From an uncultured SAR86 cluster bacterium (GTDB taxonomy: Bacteria > Pseudomonadota > Gammaproteobacteria > Magnimaribacterales > AG-339-G14): a stretch of 64,000 bases of DNA. The notes under the pieces are model-generated. The model ran no database searches, had not been told where the DNA came from, and was given only the letters and a program-made list of their open reading frames with translations. Shown here piece by piece: positions 27,880 to 36,569 of the stretch; positions within the stretch are counted from its first letter, which is position 1; each line of letters starts with the position of its first letter. The stretch covers positions 52,277 through 116,276 of the forward strand of contig CACBOY010000002.1 in the NCBI GenBank assembly GCA_902540995.1, given 5' to 3'. Both the position numbers and the translations under genes were made by a program.

Positions 27880-29265
27880 ATGAAATACTTCAGCACTAGA
27901 GGAAGTTCAGAAGCACTAAACTTTGTTGATGTGCTTACATCAGGTACGGCAAAAGATGGTGGATTATATGTGCCAGAAAATTTTCCAAAGTTTTCAAAAG
28001 AAGAAATCGCTGATTTTGAGACTGCAAGCTATCAAGACCTGGCTTCGCATCTTTTGTATCCATACGTTGAAGGTTTTTTATCAAAAGATGACTTTGAGCA
28101 AGTTGTAAAAAATGCATATGAATCTTTTACTATTCCTGAAGTTGTAAAGTTAGTTGAAACAAAAAACATTGGGTATGTCCTTGAATTGTTTCATGGCCCA
28201 ACTTTTGCTTTTAAAGACGTAGCTATGCAACTGTTGGCGGCTTTATTGGATAAAGCTGCTGAAAAAACAGATAAGAAAATTATTGTTCTTGGCGCCACTT
28301 CTGGCGATACAGGTTCTGCTGCTATAGAAGCATGTAAAAAATTCAAAGACATTGATATTGCCATTTTATTTCCCCATAAGAAGATATCTCCTGTGCAACA
28401 AAGACAAATGACAACTTCAAATGCAAAAAATGTATTTCCTTTGGCAGTGAAGGGCGATTTTGATGATTGTCAAAATTATGTAAAAAAAATGTTCATAGAG
28501 AACAACAATGAAGAGGTTAAGTTTGTATCAATTAATTCAATTAATTGGACAAGAATCATGGCACAAAGCGTCTATTTTTTTTCCACCAAACTTCAATTGA
28601 AAAAAGATTATATAGCTTCTATCCCCTCTGGAAATTTTGGACATGCGTATGCTGGCTGGACGGCAAAAAATATGGGTCTTTCTTTTAAAGGAATCAATAT
28701 TGCAACCAACAAGAATGACGTCTTACATAGACTTTTCTCTGATGATGTATATCAAAAAAAAGAAACATCTGCTTCGCTTGCCCCATCTATGGACATTTCT
28801 GTGGCGAGTAATTTTGAACGATTGTTGTTTGAGATTTACAAAAAAAATGGCGCCAAGCTTAGCGATACTTTCTCATCATTTCCTGCAAAATCGATAGATT
28901 TCAATCAATCCGATGAAATATGGCAAGAAGTGAAAGCTTTTTTTCAAAGCTCTACTTGTGATGATAAAGAAATTGTTGAAACAATTGTAAAAAGCTTTGA
29001 AACAGAAAATATTTTGTTTGATCCTCATACTGCAACAGCAATAAAGGGAAACAAAGATCTCAATCTTGACCCTTCGGAGCTTGTAACCTTTGCTACAGCA
29101 CACCCAGCTAAATTTCCAGATGCAATAAATAAAGAATTGGATATTTTAGATGAAAATACTCCAAGCTCCTTGAAGGAAATTATGACTAAAGAAGAAACTT
29201 TTTCAGTGCTTGAAAATAATTTTGAGGACCTGAATAATTATCTTAATTCGGAGGTTCTTAATTAA
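27880..29265 (+). CDS. thrC: Threonine synthase
   Basis: 461 residues, fold type II PLP enzyme. N-terminal YFSTRGSSEALNFVDVLTSG, PLP lysine in GPTFAFKDVAMQLL, and phosphate-binding loop ATSGDTGSAAIEA. It converts O-phosphohomoserine to threonine. homoserine kinase (thrB) is not in the window. In Pseudomonas-like genomes recJ usually separates thrC and prfB; here prfB starts at the nucleotide after the thrC stop. Confidence 0.96.
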   Translation: MKYFSTRGSSEALNFVDVLTSGTAKDGGLYVPENFPKFSKEEIADFETASYQDLASHLLYPYVEGFLSKDDFEQVVKNAYESFTIPEVVKLVETKNIGYVLELFHGPTFAFKDVAMQLLAALLDKAAEKTDKKIIVLGATSGDTGSAAIEACKKFKDIDIAILFPHKKISPVQQRQMTTSNAKNVFPLAVKGDFDDCQNYVKKMFIENNNEEVKFVSINSINWTRIMAQSVYFFSTKLQLKKDYIASIPSGNFGHAYAGWTAKNMGLSFKGINIATNKNDVLHRLFSDDVYQKKETSASLAPSMDISVASNFERLLFEIYKKNGAKLSDTFSSFPAKSIDFNQSDEIWQEVKAFFQSSTCDDKEIVETIVKSFETENILFDPHTATAIKGNKDLNLDPSELVTFATAHPAKFPDAINKELDILDENTPSSLKEIMTKEETFSVLENNFEDLNNYLNSEVLN

Positions 29266-30355
29266 ATGGTTGAACTGTCTTTAGGCGAAAGAATCAAAGT
29301 TGCTGCTAAGTCTCTAGCTGAGCTTAGGGGGTACCTTTGACTTTGAAGAAAAGAAAAAACGCTTAGACGAAATCAATACCAGACTTCAAGATCCTGAGGT
29401 TTGGTCCAATCAAGAAGAAAGTCAGAAATTAGGCAAGGAAAAAGCTTCCTTAGAAAAACTCGTTGATTTGGTAGAGGGATTAAATAATTCCGTTGAAGAT
29501 CTGAATGAATTATTTGAGCTAAGCGAAGATGAATCGGAAGCAAACCAATTAAAAGAGGAACTTTTTAATGTTGAAGAAAAAATTGCTGATTTGGAGTTCC
29601 GTAGAATGTTTTCAGGAAAGATGGATCAAGCAAACACTTATCTTGATATTCAGTCTGGTTCGGGGGGGACGGAAGCTCAGGATTGGGCAGAAATGCTTTT
29701 ACGGATGTATTTGAGATGGGGCGAAAACAAAAGTTTTAAAACTGAATTAATTGAAGTCTCTCCAGGAGAAGTTGCAGGAATTAAAAGCGCCACGATTAAA
29801 TTTGAAGGCGATTTTGCTTATGGTTGGCTTAGAACAGAATCAGGTGTTCATCGACTGGTTAGAAAGTCTCCTTTCGATTCTGGAAATCGTCGCCATACCT
29901 CTTTTGCATCAATTTTTGTATCGCCAGAAGTAGATGATGATATTCAAATAGATTTAAATCCTGCAGACATTCGAATCGATACTTATCGAGCTAGCGGTGC
30001 AGGCGGACAACACGTAAATAAAACGGATTCCGCAGTGCGCTTGACTCATATGCCTTCAGGAGTAGTGGTGCAATGTCAAACGCAAAGATCGCAACATAAA
30101 AACAAAGATAGTGCGATGAAGCAGTTACGCGCAAAGCTCTTTGAGATAGAATTAAAAAAGCAACAGCAAGAAATGGAAAATTTAGAAGCAACGAAAGCAG
30201 ATATCGGTTGGGGAAGTCAAATTAGATCTTACGTATTAGACTCGGCAAGAATTAAAGACCTCAGAACAGGCGTAGAAACAGGAAACTGCAATGATGTGCT
30301 AGATGGTAATTTAGATTTATTTATTGAAGCCAGTTTAAAGCAGGGAATTGAATAA
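29266..30355 (+). CDS. prfB: Peptide chain release factor 2, with programmed +1 frameshift
   Basis: The zero frame runs ATG 29266 to an in-frame TGA at 29338-29340 (24 codons, ending LRGYL); reading resumes in +1 at GAC 29339 and continues to 30355, giving about 363 residues. The C-terminal part has the stop-recognition tripeptide region TSPF-equivalent RKSPFDSG and the catalytic GGQ in [18 protein letters not shown]2 reads TGA and TAA stops. Join would be 29266..29337 and 29339..30355. Starting at the first ATG of the second frame (29468) would lose the N-terminal domain. It abuts thrC and overlaps the lysS start (TAATG). Confidence 0.95.
29326..29341 (+). promoter_or_regulatory. prfB programmed +1 frameshift site
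   Basis: AGGGGG (29326-29331, internal Shine-Dalgarno-like) is followed by TAC and the slippery CTT TGA C, the conserved RF2 autoregulatory site. When RF2 is scarce the ribosome pauses at TGA and slips from CTT to TTT, continuing into GAC. Confidence 0.95.
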
Positions 30356-31809
30356 TGTCTCAAGACAAAGAAGAAAATCATTTAATTGAAGAAAGGCGAA
30401 AGAAACTTGCTGAGCTTAGAGAAGCTAACAAAGCTTTTCCAAACGATTTCAAAAGAAAACATTTAGCTCAAGAGTTAAAAAACGAGTTTGATGAGTTTTC
30501 CAAAGAAGAATTGGAAAAGAAGAAGGCAAAAGGAGTAGTTGCTGGACGCATCATGCTTAGAAGAATGATGGGCAAGGCAAGTTTTACAACCATTCAAGAT
30601 TTTTCTGGAAGAATTCAGCTTTACATCAGAGCTGATGAAATTTCGAACTACGATGAATTTAAAAATTATGACTTAGGGGATATTGTCGGTGCAGAAGGTA
30701 CAATATTTAAAACCAATACCGGTGAACTCTCGATACATGTCAAAAAATTAAAACTCTTAACAAAATCCTTAAGACCATTACCAGAAAAACACTTAGGTTT
30801 AACCGATACCGAAATACGTTATCGTAAACGTTACCTGGACTTATTGACCAATCCAGAAAGTTTAGAAGTCTTTAAAACTAGAGCAGAAATAATAAGCAAC
30901 ATTAGAGCTTTTCTGCTGGCTGATGACTTTATTGAAGTTGAGACTCCTATGATGCATCCCATTCCAGGTGGAGCTACAGCAAGGCCTTTTGTTACGCATC
31001 ATAACTCTTTGAATATGGATCTATTTTTAAGAGTTGCACCAGAATTATATTTGAAGAGATTGGTTGTTGGCGGATTTGAAAAAGTGTTTGAGATAAATAG
31101 AAATTTCAGAAATGAAGGGCTTTCAACTAGACACAATCCAGAATTCACAATGTTGGAATTTTATACCGCATATGTTGATAGTGACTTTCAAATTAACTTT
31201 GTAGAGAAGATGTTCAAAGCAATTACAAAATCTCTGCCTCATAAAACAAATATATTCAAAAAGGCTTTTCATAAATTAACTATGGACGAAGCAATATTGC
31301 AATTTACTTCTCTGAAGAAAAAAGACTTAAGCGATGCCAAGAAGCTCAGGGAATTTTGCAAGGCAGAAAAAATAAAGACGAATATTAAGGGTTCATTAGC
31401 CATAATAAAAAACGAAATATTTGAAGCATTGGTCGAAGAGAAACTCATAGAGCCTACCTTTATTACTGAATATCCAATTGAAGTTTCACCTTTAGCGAGA
31501 GCTTCGACTGTAAATCCTGAGGTGGCAGAAAGATTTGAACTTTTTATAGACGGTAAAGAGATTGCTAATGGCTTTTCTGAGTTAAACGATCCTGAAGAAC
31601 AAGCAGAACGTTTCAAAGATCAAGTAGCTAAAAAGGATTCGGGTGATAATGAAGCGATGCATTTTGATAAAGATTACATCGAAGCTCTAGAGCATGGGTT
31701 AGCGCCATGTGCCGGAGTTGGTATTGGCATAGATCGATTAACCATGTTAATTACTGGTACCGAATCTATTCGAGATGTTTTATTATTTCCTCAACTAAAA
31801 AACAAGTAA
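30355..31809 (+). CDS. lysS: Lysyl-tRNA synthetase (class II)
   Basis: 484 residues. N-terminal OB-fold anticodon-binding domain (GRIMLRRMMGKASFTTIQD), then class II motifs: RYRKRYLDLL, VETPMMHPIPGGATARPF, FRNEGLSTRHNPEFTMLEFY (motif 2) and GIGIDRLTMLITG (motif 3). It charges tRNA-Lys. ATG overlaps the prfB stop; prfB-lysS is a conserved pair. An acyl-CoA dehydrogenase gene begins 5 nt later. Confidence 0.97.
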   Translation: MSQDKEENHLIEERRKKLAELREANKAFPNDFKRKHLAQELKNEFDEFSKEELEKKKAKGVVAGRIMLRRMMGKASFTTIQDFSGRIQLYIRADEISNYDEFKNYDLGDIVGAEGTIFKTNTGELSIHVKKLKLLTKSLRPLPEKHLGLTDTEIRYRKRYLDLLTNPESLEVFKTRAEIISNIRAFLLADDFIEVETPMMHPIPGGATARPFVTHHNSLNMDLFLRVAPELYLKRLVVGGFEKVFEINRNFRNEGLSTRHNPEFTMLEFYTAYVDSDFQINFVEKMFKAITKSLPHKTNIFKKAFHKLTMDEAILQFTSLKKKDLSDAKKLREFCKAEKIKTNIKGSLAIIKNEIFEALVEEKLIEPTFITEYPIEVSPLARASTVNPEVAERFELFIDGKEIANGFSELNDPEEQAERFKDQVAKKDSGDNEAMHFDKDYIEALEHGLAPCAGVGIGIDRLTMLITGTESIRDVLLFPQLKNK

Positions 31810-31814
31810 GAATT

Positions 31815-33014
31815 ATGAGTAAAGATTGGACAAAAATTAGAGCAAAGGTAAAAGATTTCATTGAAAGTGAAATTTACCCTAAAGAAACTGAGCTAGCTAA
31901 GGGTACCCCCGAGGCACGAGAAATGCTTGGTTCATTAATGCAATTGGCAAAGGATGAAAAAATTTGGGCATTGGGACACCCAGAAGATATTGGTGGAGGC
32001 GGGATGCCTTTTATGGAATACGTATACGTGAATGAAGTCATTGGTAGATCTTCTTTTGCCATGGTGGCATTAGGCACACATTCTCTACAAGATTCAATAA
32101 TGCTTCGAGAATTTGCTTCCCCACATTGGCGCGATCAATATCTCGAACCCTTAGTTCAAGGAGAAATCTTTCCAAGTTTTGGCATGACTGAGCCTGATGT
32201 TGCAAGTTCTGATCCTACCCAATTACAAACCACAGCTATCCTTGAAAATGGTACGTGGAAAATAAATGGTACAAAATGGTTTACCACTGGAGCTGCCAGA
32301 GCTGCCTACACTACAGTGATGTGTCGAACCGAATTAGACGCTCCCAGTCATGGCGCTTTTAGCATGATCATTGTGCCAACAGATAACCCAGGTTATAAAA
32401 TTGTTCGAGAAACTCCTGTACTTGGTATTAATGGTGGACACTACGAAGTTAAATACGACAACGTCGAAGTTCCTGAAGAAAATTTATTAGGTCCAAGGGG
32501 GCAAGGATTTATCATCGCACAGAAACGACTTGGGCCTGGAAGAATTTTTCATTGCATGCGCTGGTTAGGCCAAGCTCAAAGAGCTTTTGACCTGCTTTGT
32601 GAAAGAATGCACGAAAGAGAGACTTTCGGTACTCCTTTAACAAAAAAACAACTGCTGCAAAAATTTGTTTTCGATAGTGCTTGCGAAATTCAAGCTTCTC
32701 GTCACTTGACCCTTGATGCTGCTAAAAGAATTGACCAGGGAGATGATGCGAGAATTGAAATTGGTTTGATTAAAGTGGTTGGGGCAGAGATGCTACACAA
32801 TGTCATAGATCGAGCCATCCAAGTTCATGGCGCGAAAGGACTCACTGACGATACTCCATTAAGTCTTATGTATAGACATGCTAGGGAGGCAAGAATTTAC
32901 GATGGTCCTGATGAAGTTCATGTCCAATCCGTTGCCAGACGTATTCTTAAGAACTATGAAAATAATGGTCCTGGGTGGGATTTTGGCGAGCGAGATGCAT
33001 CCCTAGTATCTTAA
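31815..33014 (+). CDS. Acyl-CoA dehydrogenase
   Basis: 399 residues from ATG 31815. FAD acyl-CoA dehydrogenase fold with FGMTEPDVASSDPTQLQTTA and WKINGTKWFTTGA, the FAD/substrate loop, and C-terminal IQVHGAKGLTDDTPLS and RIYDGPDEVH. It most resembles the ACAD10/11-like group. The next two genes, a phosphotransferase-like kinase and a DUF6285 protein, are typical partners of that group, and ACAD10/11-type pairs handle phosphorylated 4-hydroxyacyl-CoAs. Substrate here is inferred only. An in-frame extension upstream to 31707 lies wholly within lysS and lacks family similarity. Confidence 0.92.
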   Translation: MSKDWTKIRAKVKDFIESEIYPKETELAKGTPEAREMLGSLMQLAKDEKIWALGHPEDIGGGGMPFMEYVYVNEVIGRSSFAMVALGTHSLQDSIMLREFASPHWRDQYLEPLVQGEIFPSFGMTEPDVASSDPTQLQTTAILENGTWKINGTKWFTTGAARAAYTTVMCRTELDAPSHGAFSMIIVPTDNPGYKIVRETPVLGINGGHYEVKYDNVEVPEENLLGPRGQGFIIAQKRLGPGRIFHCMRWLGQAQRAFDLLCERMHERETFGTPLTKKQLLQKFVFDSACEIQASRHLTLDAAKRIDQGDDARIEIGLIKVVGAEMLHNVIDRAIQVHGAKGLTDDTPLSLMYRHAREARIYDGPDEVHVQSVARRILKNYENNGPGWDFGERDASLVS

Positions 33015-33015
33015 G

Positions 33016-33978
33016 ATGTCAGACTTTCAGGAATTTTTAGAAAATTCTCTGCAGCAAAAAATCAAGCAACTGATTCCTCTCACAGGAGGAGCTTCTGCAG
33101 ATATCAATCGTATTGTTCTTGCTAATGAGGATGAACTTATAGTTAGAAGAACTCTGTCGCAAGAAAAATCCGTTATGGCAATTCCAAAAATCTTAGAAGC
33201 AAAAATACAGAAAGTTGTTAAAAAAAATGGAGCGCCTGTGCCAGATATCATATTTGAGTTTTCTGAAGGCGAAGAAATAGGTGAAGGTTATGTCATGGAA
33301 GCAATTCCAGGAGAGACTATTCCTCGTAAAATTCTTAGAGATGACAAATTTTCAACTGCTCGAGAAAAACTTCCTTTTGAAATCGGTAAATCTTTGGCCA
33401 AAATCCATCAAACACAATTAGAAGATTTAAAAGCTCTTGATCAGGTGACCTTTTCAGACTCTTTAGAAAAACTCTTTCAGGTATATCTAAGCTTTAACCA
33501 ACCACAACCAGTCTTTGATTTAGCTTTCAAATGGCTTGAAGCCCAAGAACTCAAAGACTATGGAGAAGTTTTGGTTCATGGCGATTTTCGTTTTGGCAAC
33601 TTCATTATTTCGGAAGAAAATTTAGAATCTATTATTGATTGGGAGTTAGCTCATATAGGCAACCCTATGGAAGATCTTGGATGGCTTTGCGTGCGTTCTT
33701 GGCGATTTGGTAATGTTGAAAAAAGAGTAGGTGGTTTAGGAGATACCAAAGATCTCATTGCTGGTTATGAATCCAACTCTGATATAAAAATTGATGAATC
33801 TCAGCTTGATATATGGCAGCTCTATGGTTCATTGCGCTGGGGAGTTATTTGCATGATGCAAACTTTTGCCCATCTAAGTGGAATGGTTAATTCAGTAGAA
33901 AAAGCAGCGATTGGCAGAAGAGTATCCGAAACGGAATTTGATTTAATGAATATGATTAAGCATAAAAATTTCTTATGA
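33016..33978 (+). CDS. APH-family phosphotransferase (ACAD10/11 kinase-like)
   Basis: 320 residues, aminoglycoside phosphotransferase/choline kinase fold. N-lobe LTGGASADINRIVL and IVRRTL with the ATP lysine/arginine region; catalytic loop VLVHGDFRFGNFII (His188, Asp190, Asn195) and metal-binding Asp208 in IIDWELAHIGNP. Adjacent to an acyl-CoA dehydrogenase it corresponds to the kinase half of ACAD10/11, which phosphorylates 4-hydroxyacyl-CoAs before dehydration; antibiotic resistance is unlikely. It starts 1 nt after the dehydrogenase stop, and its stop overlaps the next start (ATGA). Confidence 0.85.
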   Translation: MSDFQEFLENSLQQKIKQLIPLTGGASADINRIVLANEDELIVRRTLSQEKSVMAIPKILEAKIQKVVKKNGAPVPDIIFEFSEGEEIGEGYVMEAIPGETIPRKILRDDKFSTAREKLPFEIGKSLAKIHQTQLEDLKALDQVTFSDSLEKLFQVYLSFNQPQPVFDLAFKWLEAQELKDYGEVLVHGDFRFGNFIISEENLESIIDWELAHIGNPMEDLGWLCVRSWRFGNVEKRVGGLGDTKDLIAGYESNSDIKIDESQLDIWQLYGSLRWGVICMMQTFAHLSGMVNSVEKAAIGRRVSETEFDLMNMIKHKNFL

Positions 33979-34322
33979 GTGTTTTTGATAGACCAACTCC
34001 TAAAGAACTTTTAGAGGCAGTAATTGATTTCATCGATGCCGAAATAAAATCGGATTCTTATCCAGCAAATATAAAGTTTAAATTTCAGATTGTTTTAAAT
34101 GTCCTAAATATTGTTAAGAGGGAGGTTGAAACTGGAGAAGAAATAAATAAAAAATTTTCTGAGCTAGGCTCAAAGCTTATTGGAAAAAATGAGTTCACCA
34201 TAGAAAAATTGTCCCAAAAAATTAGAGATAAAGAATTCGATCATGAAGACAAAGATCTTATAGATTTTCTATATGATCTTACAGAGGAAAAAATTAAAAT
34301 AGACAATCCCAGGTATAAATAA
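33975..34322 (+). CDS. DUF6285-like protein
   Basis: 115 residues, helical and charged, no signal peptide. DRPTPKELLEAVIDFIDAEI at the N-terminus and KFQIVLNVLNIVKREVE in the middle match the small proteins that commonly follow acyl-CoA dehydrogenase/phosphotransferase pairs in proteobacteria and actinobacteria. Molecular function is unknown; the ATGA overlap with the kinase gene argues for stoichiometric expression and perhaps complex formation. Confidence 0.7.
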   Translation: MSVFDRPTPKELLEAVIDFIDAEIKSDSYPANIKFKFQIVLNVLNIVKREVETGEEINKKFSELGSKLIGKNEFTIEKLSQKIRDKEFDHEDKDLIDFLYDLTEEKIKIDNPRYK

Positions 34323-34508
34323 ATGGATTACTTTGTTATTTCAATATTGATTATTTATGGAGTTTATCTAGCGTGGTACTTTTTTAAACCAAAGTCCAAG
34401 ACAGAAAAATTTCATATCGTTCACGATTACGATGAAGAGACTGACGTAAGTTATGTGAGCAAAGAAATAGTTGAAATTGATAAAAAAGATTCCAAAAATT
34501 TTGATTAA
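34323..34508 (+). CDS. Small single-pass membrane protein of unknown function
   Basis: 61 residues: one N-terminal membrane segment (FVISILIIYGVYLAWYFF, about 4-21) and a charged cytoplasmic tail rich in Asp, Glu and Lys. I recognise no family. ATG directly follows the DUF6285 stop, so it probably ends the catabolic operon. It also lies just before the Zorya-like cassette and could belong to either unit. Confidence 0.55.
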   Translation: MDYFVISILIIYGVYLAWYFFKPKSKTEKFHIVHDYDEETDVSYVSKEIVEIDKKDSKNFD

Positions 34509-34547
34509 TAATATTTAAAATATTAATATCATTTTTTCAAAATTTTT

Positions 34548-35861
34548 ATGGACTTTGTAGTAAATAACCTTCAGTTAATATCGGTAGTAATTTTAGCAAT
34601 AGTTTTTGCAGCAGGTTTTTTAAACCTGAATTCTGGCAATAAATTCTGGCAATCTTTTTCTGCTAATGCTCCAGCTTACCTAACTAGCTTAGGGATATTT
34701 TTTACTTTTGTTGGGATATTTATAGCTCTCTTAGCATTTAATGTTGAAGACATAAATAGGTCTATTCCAAGACTTTTAGAAGGATTACAAGTTGCTTTTC
34801 TATCTAGTGTTGCAGGCATAGGGGGATCTGTGATTTACAGAGTCTTAAGGCCTATCAGACAAAATGCGATTGAAGCAGATGAAGTTTCTGCAGGCGAAAT
34901 TTTAAACGAGCTTATAAATTTGAATAAAGGTTCAGAATCTATAAAAGAAGCTCTTGTGGGCGAGGGTGATGCGAGTCTTTCTACTCAAATGGGAAAACTG
35001 AGAAATGACTTTAGAGATTTTGCAGAAAAAGTTTCTGAAGATGGGTCAAAAGCTCTTATAGAAGCTCTTGAAGAAGTAATGAGAGATTTCAATGCAAAAA
35101 TAAATGAACAGTTTGGCGATAATTTTAAACAACTTAATGAAGCAGTATCTGCTCTACTGGAATGGCAAAAAGAACATAAACAGCAAGTTGAAAATCTGAC
35201 AGAAATATTTAGAGAAACGCAAAAGGGCATAGATCTAGTTAAATCTAATATTGAGCTTATTGAGAATTCGACTGGTAAGATTCCAGATCAAATTTCTAAA
35301 GTTGAAAATGCTTTTGAAGCAACTGACAAGCGTATGGAGGAGTTGTATACAGGACTCGGTTCATTATCTGAAATGAGATCAAAGGCAGAAGAAGCCCTTC
35401 CTCACATCGAAAAAAACATTAATAGAATGACCGAAGGGTTAGAAACCAATGTAAATAAACAAATGGAAAGTGTTAAAGAGATATTTGAATCTCAGGCAAA
35501 TCAGTCCAATCAAATGCAAGAAAAATTTACAGGTGTTGTGGATAGTTTGAATATGGCTGCAGATGATCTACTAAAAACTACACAAAAAACTTCAGACCAA
35601 GTAAAAAGTATTATTGATGATTTTCAAACCCAACAATCTAATTTATCGAAAGAATTACAAGATACTCTTCGAAGTTCCGTAGGAGATATTGAAAATGTTT
35701 TGAATCAGTCAGTGTCAAGCTTGGATCAGTCTATGCAGCAATCTTTACAAAGATCTTTAGACATGTTGGGAAATAACCTAGTAAGAATCTCTGATAGATT
35801 TGTTGAAGTCTATGAGCCCTTTGCAGAAAGAATTCAAAGAATAATGAATAAAACTAATTAA
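34548..35861 (+). CDS. zorA: ZorA-like MotA/TolQ/ExbB-type proton channel with long coiled-coil tail
   Basis: 437 residues. Three N-terminal membrane segments (about 8-25, 46-64, 78-99): LTSLGIFFTFVGIFIALLAF and LLEGLQVAFLSSVAGIGGSVI are the MotA/ExbB/ZorA channel helices. Residues 115-437 are long, helical and Gln/Glu/Lys/Ser-rich, like the intracellular tail of ZorA, but shorter than in type I systems. The partner MotB/OmpA gene follows by 3 nt and an HNH nuclease gene overlaps that one, the zorA-zorB-zorE order of Zorya type II anti-phage systems. ZorAB is a peptidoglycan-anchored proton-driven complex that triggers the nuclease on phage infection. No flagellar, tol or exb genes are nearby. 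Confidence 0.75.
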   Translation: MDFVVNNLQLISVVILAIVFAAGFLNLNSGNKFWQSFSANAPAYLTSLGIFFTFVGIFIALLAFNVEDINRSIPRLLEGLQVAFLSSVAGIGGSVIYRVLRPIRQNAIEADEVSAGEILNELINLNKGSESIKEALVGEGDASLSTQMGKLRNDFRDFAEKVSEDGSKALIEALEEVMRDFNAKINEQFGDNFKQLNEAVSALLEWQKEHKQQVENLTEIFRETQKGIDLVKSNIELIENSTGKIPDQISKVENAFEATDKRMEELYTGLGSLSEMRSKAEEALPHIEKNINRMTEGLETNVNKQMESVKEIFESQANQSNQMQEKFTGVVDSLNMAADDLLKTTQKTSDQVKSIIDDFQTQQSNLSKELQDTLRSSVGDIENVLNQSVSSLDQSMQQSLQRSLDMLGNNLVRISDRFVEVYEPFAERIQRIMNKTN

Positions 35862-35864
35862 AAA

Positions 35865-36569
35865 ATGTCAGATTTTTCAACTATCTTAAATACAAAGAAT
35901 GATAAGGATGAAGAATCATGGATATCAATTTCAGACATGATGACTGGATTAATGATGATTTTTTTATTTATCGCAATCATTTATATCCAAGAGATAAGGA
36001 TGACATTTGGAGAACTAGATGCGGTTAGAGAAAGAATATGTTCTCAGCTTGAAACAGAATTCTCTCAGGACAAAGAAAATTGGAAAATGAGCATATGCGA
36101 AGGAGGACTTTTAGTAAAATTTAATAATGATGGTTTCTTTTTAGCAGATAGCCCTGAACTTACCGAAGAGTTTAAAACTTTGTTGACGGACTTTTATCCT
36201 AGGTTTAAAAAAATCTTATGGAAGCACATTGACAGCATAGAAGAATTAAGAATTGAAGGGCATGCGTCGAGCGAAGCAAAAGGTCTTTCAAAACTAGATG
36301 CGTATATTTATAACACAGAGCTCTCACAAGGACGTTCTTTTAATGTTATGAACTTTGTTTTAGGTCTCAACGAAATTAATAGAAGGTCAGATTTTCTGTC
36401 TTGGTCATATAATAATTTAACTGCTCATGGGATGTCCTCTTCAGAACTTATTCTATCTTCAGATGGAATAGAGGATTCAAAAGCTTCTAGAAGAGTTGAA
36501 TTTAGAATAAGAGCAAAAGCGGAAGAAACTTTACTAGATCTAATAAAAGAAGAATTCAATGAAGCTTAA
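35865..36569 (+). CDS. zorB: ZorB-like MotB/OmpA-domain protein
   Basis: 234 residues. After a short cytoplasmic start comes SWISISDMMTGLMMIFLFIAIIY: Asp24 in the SDMMTGLMM motif is in the position of the ion-carrying Asp of MotB/ZorB, followed by a single membrane segment. The periplasmic OmpA-like domain (about 85-225) has ELRIEGHASSE and NTELSQGRSFNVMNFVLG, the peptidoglycan-binding pattern. It is expected to form the stator with the ZorA-like protein. Stop overlaps the HNH gene by 11 nt. Confidence 0.75.
   Translation: MSDFSTILNTKNDKDEESWISISDMMTGLMMIFLFIAIIYIQEIRMTFGELDAVRERICSQLETEFSQDKENWKMSICEGGLLVKFNNDGFFLADSPELTEEFKTLLTDFYPRFKKILWKHIDSIEELRIEGHASSEAKGLSKLDAYIYNTELSQGRSFNVMNFVLGLNEINRRSDFLSWSYNNLTAHGMSSSELILSSDGIEDSKASRRVEFRIRAKAEETLLDLIKEEFNEA

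Noticed and set aside
29468..30355. prfB as a 295-residue gene starting at the first ATG of the second frame
   Set aside because: It ignores the frameshift site and would lose the conserved N-terminal domain that begins in frame zero at 29266.
31707..31814. Upstream extension of the acyl-CoA dehydrogenase frame into lysS
   Set aside because: The extra 36 residues are an out-of-frame reading of lysS motif 3; the family N-terminus begins at ATG 31815.
34509..34525. AT-only inverted repeat (8-nt arms, 1-nt centre) before the zorA-like gene
   Set aside because: Such pure A/T symmetry is frequent by chance in this composition; no G/C stem or T-run for a terminator, and no known operator match.
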